DNA from: Latrodectus hesperus
Taxonomy: Eukaryota > Arthropoda > Arachnida > Araneae > Theridiidae
Length of the DNA stretch: 64,000 nucleotides
Assembly: GCA_037975125.1 (NCBI GenBank)
Contig: CM075862.1
Coordinates: forward strand, 42,260,924 to 42,324,923
Direction: 5' to 3'
The translations under genes and the position numbers were made by a program. Below are positions 39,600 to 51,812 of the stretch, piece after piece (the stretch's first letter is position 1; the number at the start of each line of letters is the position of its first letter). The notes beneath the pieces are model-generated. The model was not told where the DNA came from. It worked only from the letters and a program-made list of their open reading frames with translations, and did not search any database.

Positions 39600-40640
39600 A
39601 TAGAGTATACACTCGCTTCCAGCAATGGTTGCCACACACCTTCTTTCAATTACACAAGACAAAATTAAAATTGAACTTCAAATTGACATCACGAGGTTGT
39701 TTTATAAATCTTGAGGTAAGAGCGTCCATTCCTCAACCAGCAACTGTTTCAGTTGGGTGTTTCCGGGAGGATGCAATAATGCAGCTAGGCGTCCCATGTT
39801 TTATGGGAATTAAATCAAGGAAGTATTCTGCTTAATCCATTCGAGGGATATCTTTCATTTTCAGTGATTGCACAATAGCAGGCCCTTCATTGTCATCCAT
39901 TAAAATATCTACTTTGATAGTACTTCGGAACATACTCACATGGGGAAGGATCACTTCCCCAAAATAGCGATTTATGGTTACAGAATCACTGTCGAAAAGG
40001 TCCCCGAGTCCACCCATTCAGCATAACGCCTACCCAGACCACACTGCAGAACCACCGTAATGGCCTCTCTTTTATGTTACTCGGAAGAAATTGTGTTCCA
40101 ACCTCTCTTCAAATCAACTGTCGTTGAGAATCACTTCAGGCACAGAAATGACTGTCATCCGTAAAGAGGACACGAGTCCATTGATGAGATGCTCAGTTTT
40201 AAAGCTTATTCTCCCCCGCTCTAAGAAGGGGTACGGACAAGCAACTTTGAAAAGGATGATGTTTTTAAAACGGCAGGAAAACAGGCCACCTATTTGAAAA
40301 AAAAAGTCTGGACACCAAACCGTGATACTTGTCTCTTTAGTGTTGTACACAGTAGCTGATCATTGGCGCTTGATGCCTGGTTTCGAGATTTTTGTCACCT
40401 GCAGGACCGCAAATCAGCTATACACTTCTGTTGTTTTCTTTGGGTGGCCACCGCCAGCTTTTCTAATAGATTTACCTATGGTTCGGATAGCTTTCCAAGC
40501 ACGTGATACGACACTTTTGTTGATTCCAATATCATCAACTACACTTGGTCGCACTACACCCTTACTGCTGCTTTTCAATCATTCTTCAAATTTTTAAGTT
40601 TTCTTATCGTTTCTTTTAGAAGTATTCATGATTGAATTCA
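39600..40640 (-). pseudogene. Degenerate Tc1-type transposase
   Basis: On the minus strand, pieces in several frames follow the order of a Tc1 transposase. First is a helix-turn-helix part (VVDDIGINKSVVSRAWKAI, about 40550-40480), then a GRPKK-like GGGHPKKT. A region corresponding to the first catalytic stretch is badly decayed. Near 39990-39835 come SVTINRYFGEVILPHVSMF and ILMDDNEGP, the family's second-aspartate motif, then KDIPRMD. Several stops and frameshifts make it non-functional. The terminal repeats were not located with confidence; GTTACTCACTAGGGCGC near 40880-40897 may be one end. Confidence 0.7.
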
Positions 40641-41035
40641 CTTGCACTTGCAGCGAAAGTTTTTAATTGCATCGCCATCCTTCTTTTTATCGCAGTCCTC
40701 TGCTACGTTTGCCAACCGCAAGTGTTTTCCGCATGCGTGCGCCTCCTGTGACATTTATTCTTAACATTAACATACAGATGACTCTTCTACTAAATGCGGC
40801 TCCTTGTATGGTGTTGAAATTTTTTTCTAAAATGCCAGTGCTATCTACTTAAAACTTACGCAGTTGTTGTTTATGTTTTGCGCCCTAGTGAGTAACCCTG
40901 GAATGAGTTAATGTAGGAAATAAATTAATGAAATGTTGTATGTTTCAAATGTATAATATTTTCCTAATCCACAAAAAAGATAGCATTTATATGAAAATTC
41001 TAGTATAATCACTGCTTATATCCAAGGAAATGAGG

Positions 41036-41338
41036 TCATACTGTAAAGAGAGCACTTATGAAATCACTTGAATTAACTCCTGAAGGCGGAGTGCCATTGT
41101 AATGCATTTTAATATGTACCACGTAAATAGCCTTTTCGGCGGACTTCTGATAGGCAGTGAGTGGTATTAAGTTGTCGGAAATGAAGAAACCATGAAAAAT
41201 CCCAAGCACCCACCTCCCCCGGGGTACACGCAGAAAAGCAAAATCAATCTGCCGAATTTCAGTAATGACTGGGATCGAATGCAAGACCCTACGTTTCCAA
41301 GAATGCTCTCCAACGATGAGGCCACGGTGAGCTGAATG
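41036..41338 (-). mobile_element. tRNA-derived SINE, family 3
   Basis: A patch of about 300 bp is less AT-rich than its flanks. Its right end on the plus strand, GGGATCGAATGCAAGACC followed 30-50 bases later by GATGAGGCCACGGTGAGC, reads on the minus strand as a tRNA-like A box then a B box. It also contains CCCACCTCCCCCGGGGTAC. It is the only copy in the window, so the family assignment rests on structure alone. Confidence 0.5.
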
Positions 41339-41801
41339 GGAATAGTTCCTGTTTTAAACCAATTGATTGATAAATTTCATTAATAAATGCGTTATCTAAA
41401 AAATATCACATTGACATTGATATAATAAGGAAAATTAGTCAGCAAGCATTTAAATAATCGTACACTACATAAAAAATAATAACGCATAAAGAATATCATA
41501 CGAATAATTTACACACGTAAAATACGAGTATAACCCCTTATTTTGGAAAAATACTAAATTTTTTGTTTTAGTGATATTCATTAACTTAATTTCTGAAATG
41601 TAAATAAGTATTGTGAATTTAATAAAATGGTGACAATTCGTTATTTTGGAAAAAATGACGGCATTTATAATTTATAGGGGTGTTCACTTATGAAATTTTG
41701 TTCAAAATGATAATAGGAAGCATGGAATAAATTATTTTTTTAATACAAATCCCGACTGAAAACGTAAAAATATTTTTAATATTGTAGAAAAAAAACACGC
41801 C

Positions 41802-41882
41802 GACGAGGATGGGATTCGAACCCACGCGGGCAGAGCCCAATGGATTAGCAGTCCATCGCCTTAACCACTCGGCCACCTCGTC
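41802..41882 (-). tRNA. tRNA-Ser (anticodon GCT), second copy
   Basis: The sequence is identical over 81 bases to the gene at 9290-9370, with the same arms, GCT anticodon and intact A and B boxes. On the minus strand TTTTTTTT follows about 7 nt after the 3' end and should terminate polymerase III. Its 5' flank (41883-42115) is followed by a diverged duplicate that includes the tip of another tRNA copy. Confidence 0.96.
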
Positions 41883-42115
41883 ATGTTAACAACTCTTATT
41901 ACAAGCTATATAAATTATTGTCCCGTAAAAATTTTATTGCTGCTACTTTATGGATTTGCTTAGCTGTTTCCCAAGATACTGCGTTAGCATTTCTGCACAT
42001 TTACGACAGTCCAAATTTTCTCATAAAACTTGGTTGTAAAATATTTTATTCATAATATCATTCAATTGATTATATTAACCAATGAATATAACATAAGGGT
42101 TCATTTGTTATACTA

Positions 42116-42300
42116 CTAGGCCACCTTGTCAAGCTTGCAGAGTTGATAACAAGTTTTATACGTTATTGTTCCATAAAGTTTTTATTGCTTTTTCTTAATT
42201 GACTCGCTTAGAATCTTTTTCGCAAGATATGCTGTCTAAACATTTCTGCGCATTTCAGAATACCTTAATTTTGTCCTATAAGACTAGGTTTGGAAATTAT
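42116..42300 (-). pseudogene. tRNA-Ser 5' tip relic with duplicated 5' flank
   Basis: TAGGCCACCTTGTC (42117-42130) matches the first bases of the tRNA-Ser on the minus strand. The sequence beyond it (ATTGTTCCATAAAGTTTTTA, then CATTTCTGCGCATTTCAG) parallels the 5' flank of the intact tRNA (ATTGTCCCGTAAAAATTTTA, then CATTTCTGCACATTTACG). The rest of this second tRNA copy is gone. Confidence 0.65.
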
Positions 42301-45300
42301 TTTATGCTCTGTCAAGATTAAAACAAATGAAACTATATTTAATATAAAGTATTGTAAAGCTGCAAAAATTATTTACATTGAAACAGAAAAAAAAGTGTTT
42401 ATTTTTCGTTTGGAACGCATATTCTATATTTATATTTCAAAGGATATTTTTATACACCAAAAATTTAAGTCAAGTATGCTGCCTTATTTTAGTAAAAATC
42501 ATATAAGTGATAGTTTCTGAAACACACACACACAAACAAACAAACAAAAATGCGTTTTCAATTTATTTTCAGTGATGTTTTGAAGTTAATAAAATTAAAA
42601 TAAGAGACTAAAAATCGAAATAAGACAAAATATTCTACATAATTTTGTATTTGATTGATATTTGATTCAGCAATAAAGCCTTATTTAATAACTCTTGGCG
42701 AAATCCGAGCTAGCCGATAACAGGTTTTCTTTCCAAAACTACAGATAAGAGCTAAAACCACGAAGATAGATTTCTAAAACAACCAAACTGGTGTTTATCG
42801 ATTGATGAATGAAAGATAAAATATCATTTTATATTAGTCAATACTGTCAATATTACAATGAGAAAAATAATGCATTGCAATATCGGCTAAGCTATCTGAA
42901 TCAACACAACTTGATTTCCATTGTGAAATAAAAACTAGAAAAAGCTGAATGAAATGACGTCATATGTATGAAATAATATTGAAATTAACATAAAGTTTCT
43001 TTAAAAAGATCTGATAGATTGTGTAAAAAATTACACTTACTCAATTTCTTAGCAAAAAATAATAAATAATAAAGATATTCACAAAAATCTCTATTATTAA
43101 AATACAGAATTGAGATTTTTGTGTATTTTTCTACTTTTCCGCAATCTAATAATTCAGTAAAAATTGTTAAAAATTGAATTTAATTTTAAAGTGATTTGTT
43201 TATTAAAGTGAAGAATAGATATTAAAATACGGAATTTTGTGTTCGGTTATTTAATTTAAAGATTTTATGATAATATATTAATAAAAGTTTTAGAAACAAT
43301 TGTAAGAAATGTGTACATTCTACATTATGTTACAGAAGAGTTCAGTAATATCAAGGAAATAAAGATTTTAAACAGGGTTTTTTTTCAACTCTGGACAAAA
43401 GGAATTGCTAGCAATTAAAATTAACTAAAAATTTATAATACCAATCAAATATTAAAATTTCCAAAAACGTTTTCCCAATTTTTTTCTGAAATGGTTATGA
43501 CATAAGAAATATTCTATGTTCGATTTTACATTTCATTATAGGACGATTCATTTTTAAAATTATTACCAATATTATTTTCAATATATTGTCATTAGATTTT
43601 TATGTGTATGTGTTTAACAAATTCATAATTATATATAATTAAAACAAAGCTAAGCCCGTAAGATTCACACAGTTAAAATTGTAAAAGAGCTTAAACTGTA
43701 TGAAGCTTTGATATTATTATCTTGAAAACATGTTTTTGTTCAAGGAAAGAATTTTAAAATCTTAAGAGCGAAATAATATAAACTATCTCTCAGGATTAAA
43801 TAACAAGATACTCTTTAAGGTATATTGTTATTTAATTCGTAGATTAAAAAAGAATGCAATTGCAGTAAGATCGAGATAAAATTCTGAAGTTAGTATGAAG
43901 ATTCAACGGAAAATGCTCCCGAAATCTTCGATTTCGAGGTATTTCATTAATATATAGAACAATAAACATAAATTACAATGGGATATGCTAGTGCGGAACC
44001 TCAGAATGCGATTTAATGTTAATTATTGTTTAATATTTATAAATATTGGGTCTTATATCTTATATAATTTGAAAAAAATACTTCGAACTATTTTTAAAAA
44101 AACACAAATATATTGAATCTAGCTATTAATTATTTTAAAAATAAATGAAATCTTTGTCATTCAGTGTGAGGAAATAGAATGAAAGACTTATGCCTAACAA
44201 ATATGATATTTATGTTTATACAGATCAATACGAAAATTAATGTTTAATTTTGCATGATTTAATATATATAAAATATAGCAAATGATACACTAAAATGTTG
44301 GCCGTTATATGGTAGATTTGGGCTATATCTGGGTTGTGTGGCTATAACTGTAATTTAATTTCAGCGCATATAGTTTAATAGTTCCATATGTTTAAGTTTC
44401 ACCATATCATTATTGTTAAATGCAATTAATAATAAAATTAATAATTTAAACTATTAACAAATTTACTTTGTATTATATAATAAAAATATATTATTATAAA
44501 ATTAACAATTAATAATAATAATAATAAAAAGTTCATTAACACTGATGTGAAGATTCATGCTTTCTTTATTACCAAGGGACAAAGACACTTATACAATGCA
44601 AACTTAATAGAAATTTCAGAAAGGGGTATTTGTTACAGTGTAGTGCCTTAGGCGTATTCATAAGTACTAGTTAATGTGAATATGCATAATATATATTTGA
44701 AAAGTTAAAATATTATCTTTATCAATTAGTATCTTTATCAATATTATCAATTAGGCGAACCATAAAAATATTTTGCATTAAAAATTAAATTTTAGCAACT
44801 ATTTTTAGTTTTTGTATGGAACTAAAAATAATTAAGCATAAAGGAGTCAATTGCTCATTAACATTCAAAATTTTTTTCTAAAAATTAGTTTATTGTACTT
44901 TTAAATTTATATTGTCCCTTATTTATCTAATTTAATAATTGAAAATATAACTATCATTATCAAATGAAGACATGATCGAGCATTCCCCACCAACAAGTTC
45001 TCTCTCTTTTCACTTATGTACGAATCTTTTGAAGAGATTTTTTTCGGAAAGGTTACAGTTAGTAATTGTGGTTACAATTAGTAACAACGTGTAAATGGTT
45101 ACAATTAGTAACAACGTTTTCCCAAATATTAATTTAAACAATAACAGAACATTCATCCCATTCTGTTGATTGCATCCATTTACGGATCCTGACTAAGGTA
45201 AAGGTATTTGCGCCTGGCCTTCACACTTGAAAGAATCCCCAGATCAAATAGATTATATTACTTTGTGCCAATCAAATTGGTTGCCGAATCGAAAAAAAAG

Positions 45301-45680
45301 TTAGTTGTTAATAAGCAGAGAGCCCCAAAAAGGTTTTGCTCCGAGCTCTAATTAGTTTAAATCAAGCCCGTCAACATTATTTTTTAATCTTTTGGGTCAA
45401 TGAATTTTATTTGATAGTTGAAATACATCAACCATTTCACTTACAACACACTAATTAATATTCAATAAGATTCCTTTTGCAATATATTTGTTTATCATTA
45501 TACATTTGTATACAATGTATACATTTTTATACAGTACACATTTTTTTATCACAAGCGTAGATTAAATCAATATATTCTAACCATAGAAAATGCTATTAAA
45601 CTCGCTTCTAGATTATAAATTTATGATATTGCTTACATTAATATTATCACCATCTTGAGAAATGATATTGCTTTGAAAAT
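42300..45680. other. Gene-poor AT-rich spacer
   Basis: No gene was supported. A short CA/CAAA run lies at 42521-42548. A less AT-rich patch at 45180-45370 (containing GAGAGCCCCAAAAAGG) may be an old repeat, but it could not be classified. Confidence 0.5.
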
Positions 45681-45682
45681 TA

Positions 45683-46034
<352 letters not shown>

Positions 46035-46319
46035 TTAATTGTGATCTTGTTTACACACATACTAAATTAAAAATAAACAGCGGTTACTTATAAATTCCAC
46101 ACACACAATTCCAGATTAATGTCAAAAACCACTAAGAAACTCTGAATAATTATCACTAATTTTTGGAATATTGATTGATAAAATGCTGTTTTAAACGGTT
46201 TAAAAGGTGTGCTATGTAGAAAAGAATGTTTTCCTGTAAGGAAATCTCTAATGCAAAACACTTAATAGTAAATTAGCTTTGATACAAATAAATTAAAGAA
46301 GCCTTCTTTGATGAAATCA

Positions 46320-46530
46320 CTTGAGCAGAATCCTATGGGGTAAACGTCCTTCACCTTAACCGTTCAGTCACCTCCCCACACTTTATGTAAACAATTATTG
46401 TACTACAAATTTGATAACTTGGAATCAATGTTCAATAAAAGGTATGTGTGTGTTAACTTATTTTTTAATATATTTGCTAAGCTTTCCCCCAAAATATGAA
46501 GTATAAGCATTTCTGTAGTTTTACTCTTTA
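46320..46530 (-). pseudogene. Decayed tRNA-Ser copy with related 5' flank
   Basis: GAGCAGAATCCTATGGGGTAA followed by CTTCACCTTAACCGTTCAGTCACCTCC parallels the tRNA-Ser sequence (plus-strand reading), with many changes in the anticodon and T arms. The following bases (TTTGCTAAGCTTTCCCCCAA, then AGCATTTCTG) parallel the flank of the intact tRNA near 41955-42000. It is therefore an old segmental copy rather than a SINE. Confidence 0.5.
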
Positions 46531-47168
46531 AAACAAATTATTTTTGATTCTGTAACTATAAAATTTCATGTTTTAACAAAATGACGTAACTTGTAATTAA
46601 TATTCTGTCATGTTGTTAATAATTATTTCAATTTTGTGGAATAACTTAGGATTTAATTCTAATATTTGCGAAGAAAATAAATGCATATATAAATATTAAA
46701 TTCATTTAGAGAAAAGAGAACAGCTGAAATGCATATAATAAAACAAAAAGATACTTAATTTTTTATTACAGGATTAATACTTGCAAATATATTTATCACT
46801 TAATGAGAAAAAAAGAGGTATTGTTTGAAAATTTCTTTTTTTATTTTTTTTACACAAAAATATTTTATTTTCAATTAATTCATGCAAATTTGCTTTTGAA
46901 TTCGATATTCATTATGCATGTGAATTAAACCAATAAACTTTTTAGAACTTTAATATATATTGTGCACATTAGTTCTTCATGTGTACAGTATATATTCATG
47001 TGTTAGTTCTTCATGTGTTTTAAATTTATTAATTTTAAATTTAAATTCTCTGAATTTATTCTTTGTAAATTTGATGATTTAAGCAAAATAATTTATATCT
47101 ATCTACATCTACATATATGCGTATTTATAACAAAAAATAGAATAGAAATATTCTATTTTTGCATCCTC

Positions 47169-47272
<104 letters not shown>

Positions 47273-47274
47273 TT

Positions 47275-47340
47275 ATCACTATTTTATATATATAGTGATA
47301 AACACCCTGCATATAAATATATATATATATATGCAGGGTG
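47275..47340. repeat. Two adjacent hairpins at the transposon's left boundary
   Basis: GTTTATCACTAT and ATAGTGATAAAC pair around a short AT loop (47271-47303). Directly after it ACACCCTGCATATA (47302-47315) pairs with TATATGCAGGGTGT (47328-47341), whose right arm is the transposon's own end. An inverted copy of the terminal 9-10 bp thus sits just outside the element. Confidence 0.75.
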
Positions 47341-48905
47341 TTTAAAATTAAACGCACAGTACTCAGAGGCTCATAGCTCCAGTTCTACTGAACGGATCCG
47401 AATGAAATTTAAAATTTACGTTATGTGGAACATGCGCTCGAGGATTTTGCAATAAAAAAGGTTAAAATTCTCGCCAATAGATGGCGCTGTACTACGAAAA
47501 CCATATGCCAATGTATAGCGACTGTATTCTGTATCTAAAAGAGAGATGCATGGTTGAAAGGAATCATTCGTCCGCAGTGAACATGCCGCTGAACAAGAAG
47601 GAACGCGCATTCATCGTAAAACTGTTTTATCAGAATGAGAGCAATGCTTCGGCAGCTCTCCGTGCTTATCGGCGGATGAAAAACTTAAGAGAAGGCCCCA
47701 TGTCCAGCAGTGCCGTTAAGTGCATGATTCGGAAATTTGAAGAAACCGGTTCCCTAGATGTTGTTCCAGGAAGAGGACGACGTGCAACATGGCCGGCAAC
47801 TGTAGATGAAGTTGCAATTGCAACAGCTGCTGCAACTGCAAGTTCTTCCAATGTGTCTGTAAGTGGCCGCTCAATAGCACGAACAGTGAATATTCCATGG
47901 GCAACTGTGCGTATGATTTTACGCAAAATTTTGAAGCTCTACCCGTACAAGATGCATTTCGTGCAACAGTTGAAACCTCACGACTACTCTGCACGTATGG
48001 ATTTTGCCTTGTCTTTTCTGGCGAGGATGCAAGTCAATGACAATTGGCCGTCGCATATCTTATGGACAGACGAGACTCATTTTCATTTAGATGGTGCTGT
48101 GAACACGCAGAACTGACGCATTTGGGGTTCCACCAATCCTCATGCCATGCAACAACAGCCGCTACATTCCCCATACGTCACCGCAGGGTGTGGCTTCACG
48201 GCGAACTTCATTTTGGGCCCGTACTTCTTCGAGGAAGTTAGAGGGAACGGGTTTGTTCGGTGTACCGTCACCAGTGACCGCTACGCTAGACTCATGGAAG
48301 AACATGTTGTCCCAGGGTTAAGGCAACGAGGCTGTTTGGCCACCACAGTCTTCATGCAAGATGGAGCAACTGCTCATACGGCACGACGTGCGAAGACTGT
48401 GATTCAAGCTCACTTCTCTGATGAACGCGTCATCTCGCAGACTTTCCCCATTGCCTGGCCAGCAAAGTCACCAGATCTAAGCCCTTGCGACTTCTGGCTG
48501 TGGGGTTTTCTCAAAGATCGCGTCTATCAAGGAAGTGTAACTAATGAAGCAGAGTTGAAAGCGTCCATCGTACGCCACGTCTCATTAATTCATCCCGATA
48601 TGTTGCGTGCGGTCGTTGAACATGCGATCGTACGCTTTCAGCATATTGTTGACCGACAAGGTAGGCACGTAGAGCATACGGGTGTGTAATTCAATAGACC
48701 TTCCTTTATTCTTTGAATTTTTAGTGTTATCTTTCTTCTTACGTCATTGCAGCGCCATCTATTGGCGAAAACTTTAACCTTTATTATTGCAAAAACCTCG
48801 AGTGCATGTTCTACATAACGTATATTTTAAATTTCATTCGGATCCGTTCAGTAGAACCGGAGCTATGAGCCTCTAAGTATTGTGCGTTTAATTTTAACCA
48901 CCCTG
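47334..48905 (+). mobile_element. Tc/mariner-superfamily transposon, nearly intact, 1.57 kb
   Basis: Terminal inverted repeats of about 157 bp (47334-47490 and 48750-48905) are roughly 90% identical by eye. They start CAGGGTG, then TTAAAATTAAACGCAC, and end inward at GCCAATAGATGGCGCTG. The element lies between two TA microsatellites, consistent with TA target choice. One transposase gene fills the interior. The similarity of the arms and the almost open gene suggest recent activity. Confidence 0.9.
47583..48689 (+). pseudogene. Tc/mariner-like transposase (DUF4817-type N-terminus) with one premature stop
   Basis: The likely start is the ATG at 47583 (MPLNKKERAFIVKLFYQNES). The frame is also open upstream to 47481, but that part overlaps the terminal repeat. 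Domain order: an N-terminal helix-turn-helix of the DUF4817 kind (to about residue 45), a second DNA-binding part with the GRGRR linker, then a DDE/D catalytic domain. The catalytic domain has WTDETHFHLDG (first Asp), VFMQDGATAHTARRAK (second Asp) and AWPAKSPDLSPCDFWLWGF (third Asp). I count about 42 residues between the second and third acidic residues, more than the 34 of mariner. A single TGA at 48114-48116, between VNTQN and RIWGS, interrupts an otherwise continuous frame. The position is where related proteins have a non-stop residue, so it looks like one point mutation. Readthrough or a sequencing error are alternatives. Confidence 0.88.
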
Positions 48906-49038
<133 letters not shown>

Positions 49039-49089
49039 CAACACTCAGGTATGTATATTAAAAGGAAAATAATGAAGCACACCAATCGT

Positions 49090-50360
49090 ACGGCCGCTAA
49101 AAACTACTTTGTGAGTTAAAGATGGAGATAAAATATTTCAATAGTATGTATCAAAAAGTATATATTTTAATAATATTTTCTAAAACCTTTTTAAAAAAAT
49201 GTTGTCCATTAACAAATATTAAAAAAAAATTTCCATTGAACAAGTCATAAAATCTCTAAAAGATATATCTTTTCTCATGTTCACCTATGATTGATATATA
49301 TAAATACTAAAAAAACATTTAAATTCCAGATTTTTTTTCTTAATTTCTATTTTTATTTGGGTATCTACTATTTTTTTCATTTAAAAATATGAGGTCAGTG
49401 TTTTTCGCTTGTAGAGGAGATGTCATTTCTAAATAATATATTTAGATCATTTCTGCATTTGTTTACTACTGTAATATGAAATAAACAGAAGTATTTTAAT
49501 GAGGAATGTTGAAATTTTAAGACGAACAAAAATTTATTTTGAACAAACATAATAAGCATTAAACATTCATTATTTATGTGTTTTTTCTGGAAAATTATTT
49601 GATCTGGTATGTAAATGAGATAATTAATTATATTTAGGTTAGATATATGCTGCAAGATACATATATATATAAAATAAAATCAAAATAAGAACTTTCTGAG
49701 AAAACAATTTAGTTATAAAAAGAATTTCTTCTGTTTTTCTGATTATAATTTTATTGATTAAATCATTTAGAAAAGGATCAATTCAGATTACTGATTAATT
49801 TTTAATAAAATTTTTATGATTGCAAAACATAAATGCTATTGAATAATGAAAGGGTTAAGCTTTCAAAACCGTTTAGCAGCTACTTAAAAGTTCAAAGTCA
49901 ACTTGAAATATATACGCTGAGTTTTGAGAGTTTTCTATAAAATGGTGCACCATTTTAATATATATTTTTATTAGGAATATGTCCAAGCAGTGTCTATTCA
50001 TTAGGTAAGCATGCAATATATAAGAGAAATAATTTCTTGATTTCTTCACATTTATGAAATAGACAAACCGATTCAGCTCTATGTGTTAATAAAATTTTAC
50101 AATTCTGGTTTGTAGGATGTTAGCTTTTCTTAGGATGCAAGATTATTTCCATTTTATTTTGAAATCAATCTGTTCAAACGAAATTTATATCTAAGTGCAA
50201 ATTTTTGTTATATCTACCAATGACGTATTTTAAGACCAATAAAAATATTTATAAGATATCGTAACAAAACTTATTTAGAAAATGTGATCTAATTAAGTGT
50301 ATTTATCAAATTTATTGTATGTGTATTGAATCAATAATTTCAAATAAGTATTAAAAGTGC
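49090..50360. other. AT-rich spacer downstream of copy C
   Basis: No gene was supported. The last 200 bases resemble the sequence downstream of the copy B 3' end (TTCAAACGAAATTTATATCT; GTGTATTGAATCA), so the duplicated unit extends a little past the poly(A) site. Confidence 0.5.
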
Positions 50361-50374
50361 GAAAATAAAACAAA

Positions 50375-50629
50375 ATGGAATTTTGAAATATTTATTAAGC
50401 CGAAAAATATAGCCAAAAAAAAACATAAGTTATATAAAAAAGAAAAATAAATAAAATTAAAAAAATTTGGATCCGTCTTGCCAATCAATTTAAGTTTTTT
50501 TGCCGAAAGTTTTTTAATATTCCATTCCTTTTCTTTCACCTGGGCCGCTCCGTCCATTCGGATGACTTTCTGACAGGTTCCAACATCAGATGCTTTCCGA
50601 AACTGAATCTGAGACATCTTCTTTTTCTT
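50375..50629 (-). other. Copy C: predicted terminal exon, with open 88-codon frame and poly(A) signal
   Basis: The acceptor CTACAG ends at 50630 and AATAAA lies at 50396-50391. In this copy the conserved core is open from the ATG at 50617: MSQIQFRKASDVGTCQKVIR, then MDGAAQVKEKEWNIKKL, running on into a hydrophobic AT-rich tail that is probably not real coding. A consensus-like GCCCAG-GTGAAA could also act as a donor. Because A (frameshift) and B (TAG) cannot encode the same peptide, I favour an untranslated last exon. A short peptide made only in this copy cannot be excluded. Confidence 0.5.
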
Positions 50630-50805
50630 CTGTAGTTTCTGACTCTTAAGTTCAATCTTTTTTTGACTACTTTCTTAGTTCAATCTCCTGTTGGACAGCC
50701 TTTTTGTTAAATTGTTTTTACTCATATCTATTGTGGACAGTTAAAAATTTACCTGTTTTTTTTTAACATGAATAATGTTTTTTTTATATTTTACTGTTTT
50801 TTTAG

Positions 50806-51397
50806 GTAGGGTGTTTTTGTGAATTTAAAAGCACATAATATTTGTTGAATGATAATTTTGCGTAAAAATAAATTAAAAATCAAAAATTTAGAGTAGAGAA
50901 TTTTGAGGATTAAAACATAATTTGTAAAGAATTTAAAAATTTCTAACTGACTTTAGTGACCAGGTATTTACTACCTGGGATACTACCTGGGAAAATAGGT
51001 AAATATATACCTAAAATATCTACTGTTATAATTGAATTTTGAAAAGTTAAATGAATGTTATAAAAATATGATGGCTGTTCAGGTAATAAGCTACCTGTAA
51101 AGGAAAAATAGGTACAAAAGTACCTAGAAATAAATGAAAAACTGAGTAAAAATTTAGACGTTCTGAAATTGAATTTAATTTTTTAACTGATATCAGGTAT
51201 ATAAAACTACCTGCAAAATCTACTAAAATAAAATGAATAATAAATACTTATATTTAAATTTTAAATAACTGATACTTGAAATATTGAAAAGGTAAATTTT
51301 GACATTAATTTGAAAAAAAAAAGAAAAAAAAACAGAATATTAATTTTATTTTAAGAAAATTTTAAATAAGAAAATTTTAATTAAGAAAACACCCTAC
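50806..51397 (-). repeat. Copy C: inverted-repeat-bounded cassette with five small palindromes
   Basis: The outer arms GTAGGGTGTTTT (50806-50817) and AAAACACCCTAC (51386-51397) are perfect 12-bp complements, differing from A and B on both sides at matching positions. The palindromes are CAGGTATTTACTACCTG (50961-50977, with an extra TACCTG at 50984-50989), TAGGTAAATATATACCTA (50996-51013), CAGGTAATAAGCTACCTG (51080-51097), TAGGTACAAAAGTACCTA (51109-51126) and CAGGTATATAAAACTACCTG (51194-51213). All five stems are intact here. Confidence 0.82.
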
Positions 51398-51599
51398 ATT
51401 TTTCTGCATTTTTATTTTATGTTTTTGATGGAGCTAATCTGTGTGCATATAAGATGTTAAAATTCTGATTTGCAACTGAAAAAACCAAAGCTTCTTGTGA
51501 ATGATTGCTTCTTCTTAGTTAATTCACTGCTAGTTAACATTTGTTTTTAATTTTGAGGCTACGGATGTTTATTGCTCTTATCAAATCTTTCTTTTAAAT

Positions 51600-51680
51600 T
51601 GTCTAGATTCAGTTTCCATTTCATCAAGCTTCATTCTTTTTCTTCCTTTGCCATTCCATTCCTTCTGCCTTTTCTTTCCT
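51600..51680 (-). other. Copy C: short conserved block near the start of intron 2
   Basis: This is the counterpart of 16690-16760 and 30910-30990. On the minus strand the core is GAAGCTTGATGAAATGGAAA, then CTGAATCTAGAC. Read in the copy A frame it is open after the first codon (S-L-M-K-W-K-L-N-L-D-N-L-K-E-R). A coding role is not established. Confidence 0.5.
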
Positions 51681-51812
51681 TTTTAATTTTACTACTTACC
51701 TATATCCAGAGTAAAATACATTTATACAGTCTTTAGAGATCAATTTGCTTAAAATTAATGAATTTATTCAAAATACTTACCTATTTTACTTATTATAATT
51801 ACTTACCTATTT

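Noticed and set aside
41688..41876. Minus-strand frame beginning MAEWLRRWTANPLGS
   Set aside because: It is a translation of the tRNA-Ser gene. The plus-strand frame at 62386-62733 likewise runs through the tRNA relic.
47481..47582. Upstream start of the transposase at 47481
   Set aside because: It overlaps the terminal inverted repeat, and the residues before MPLNKK are unlike the usual N-terminus, so the ATG at 47583 is preferred.
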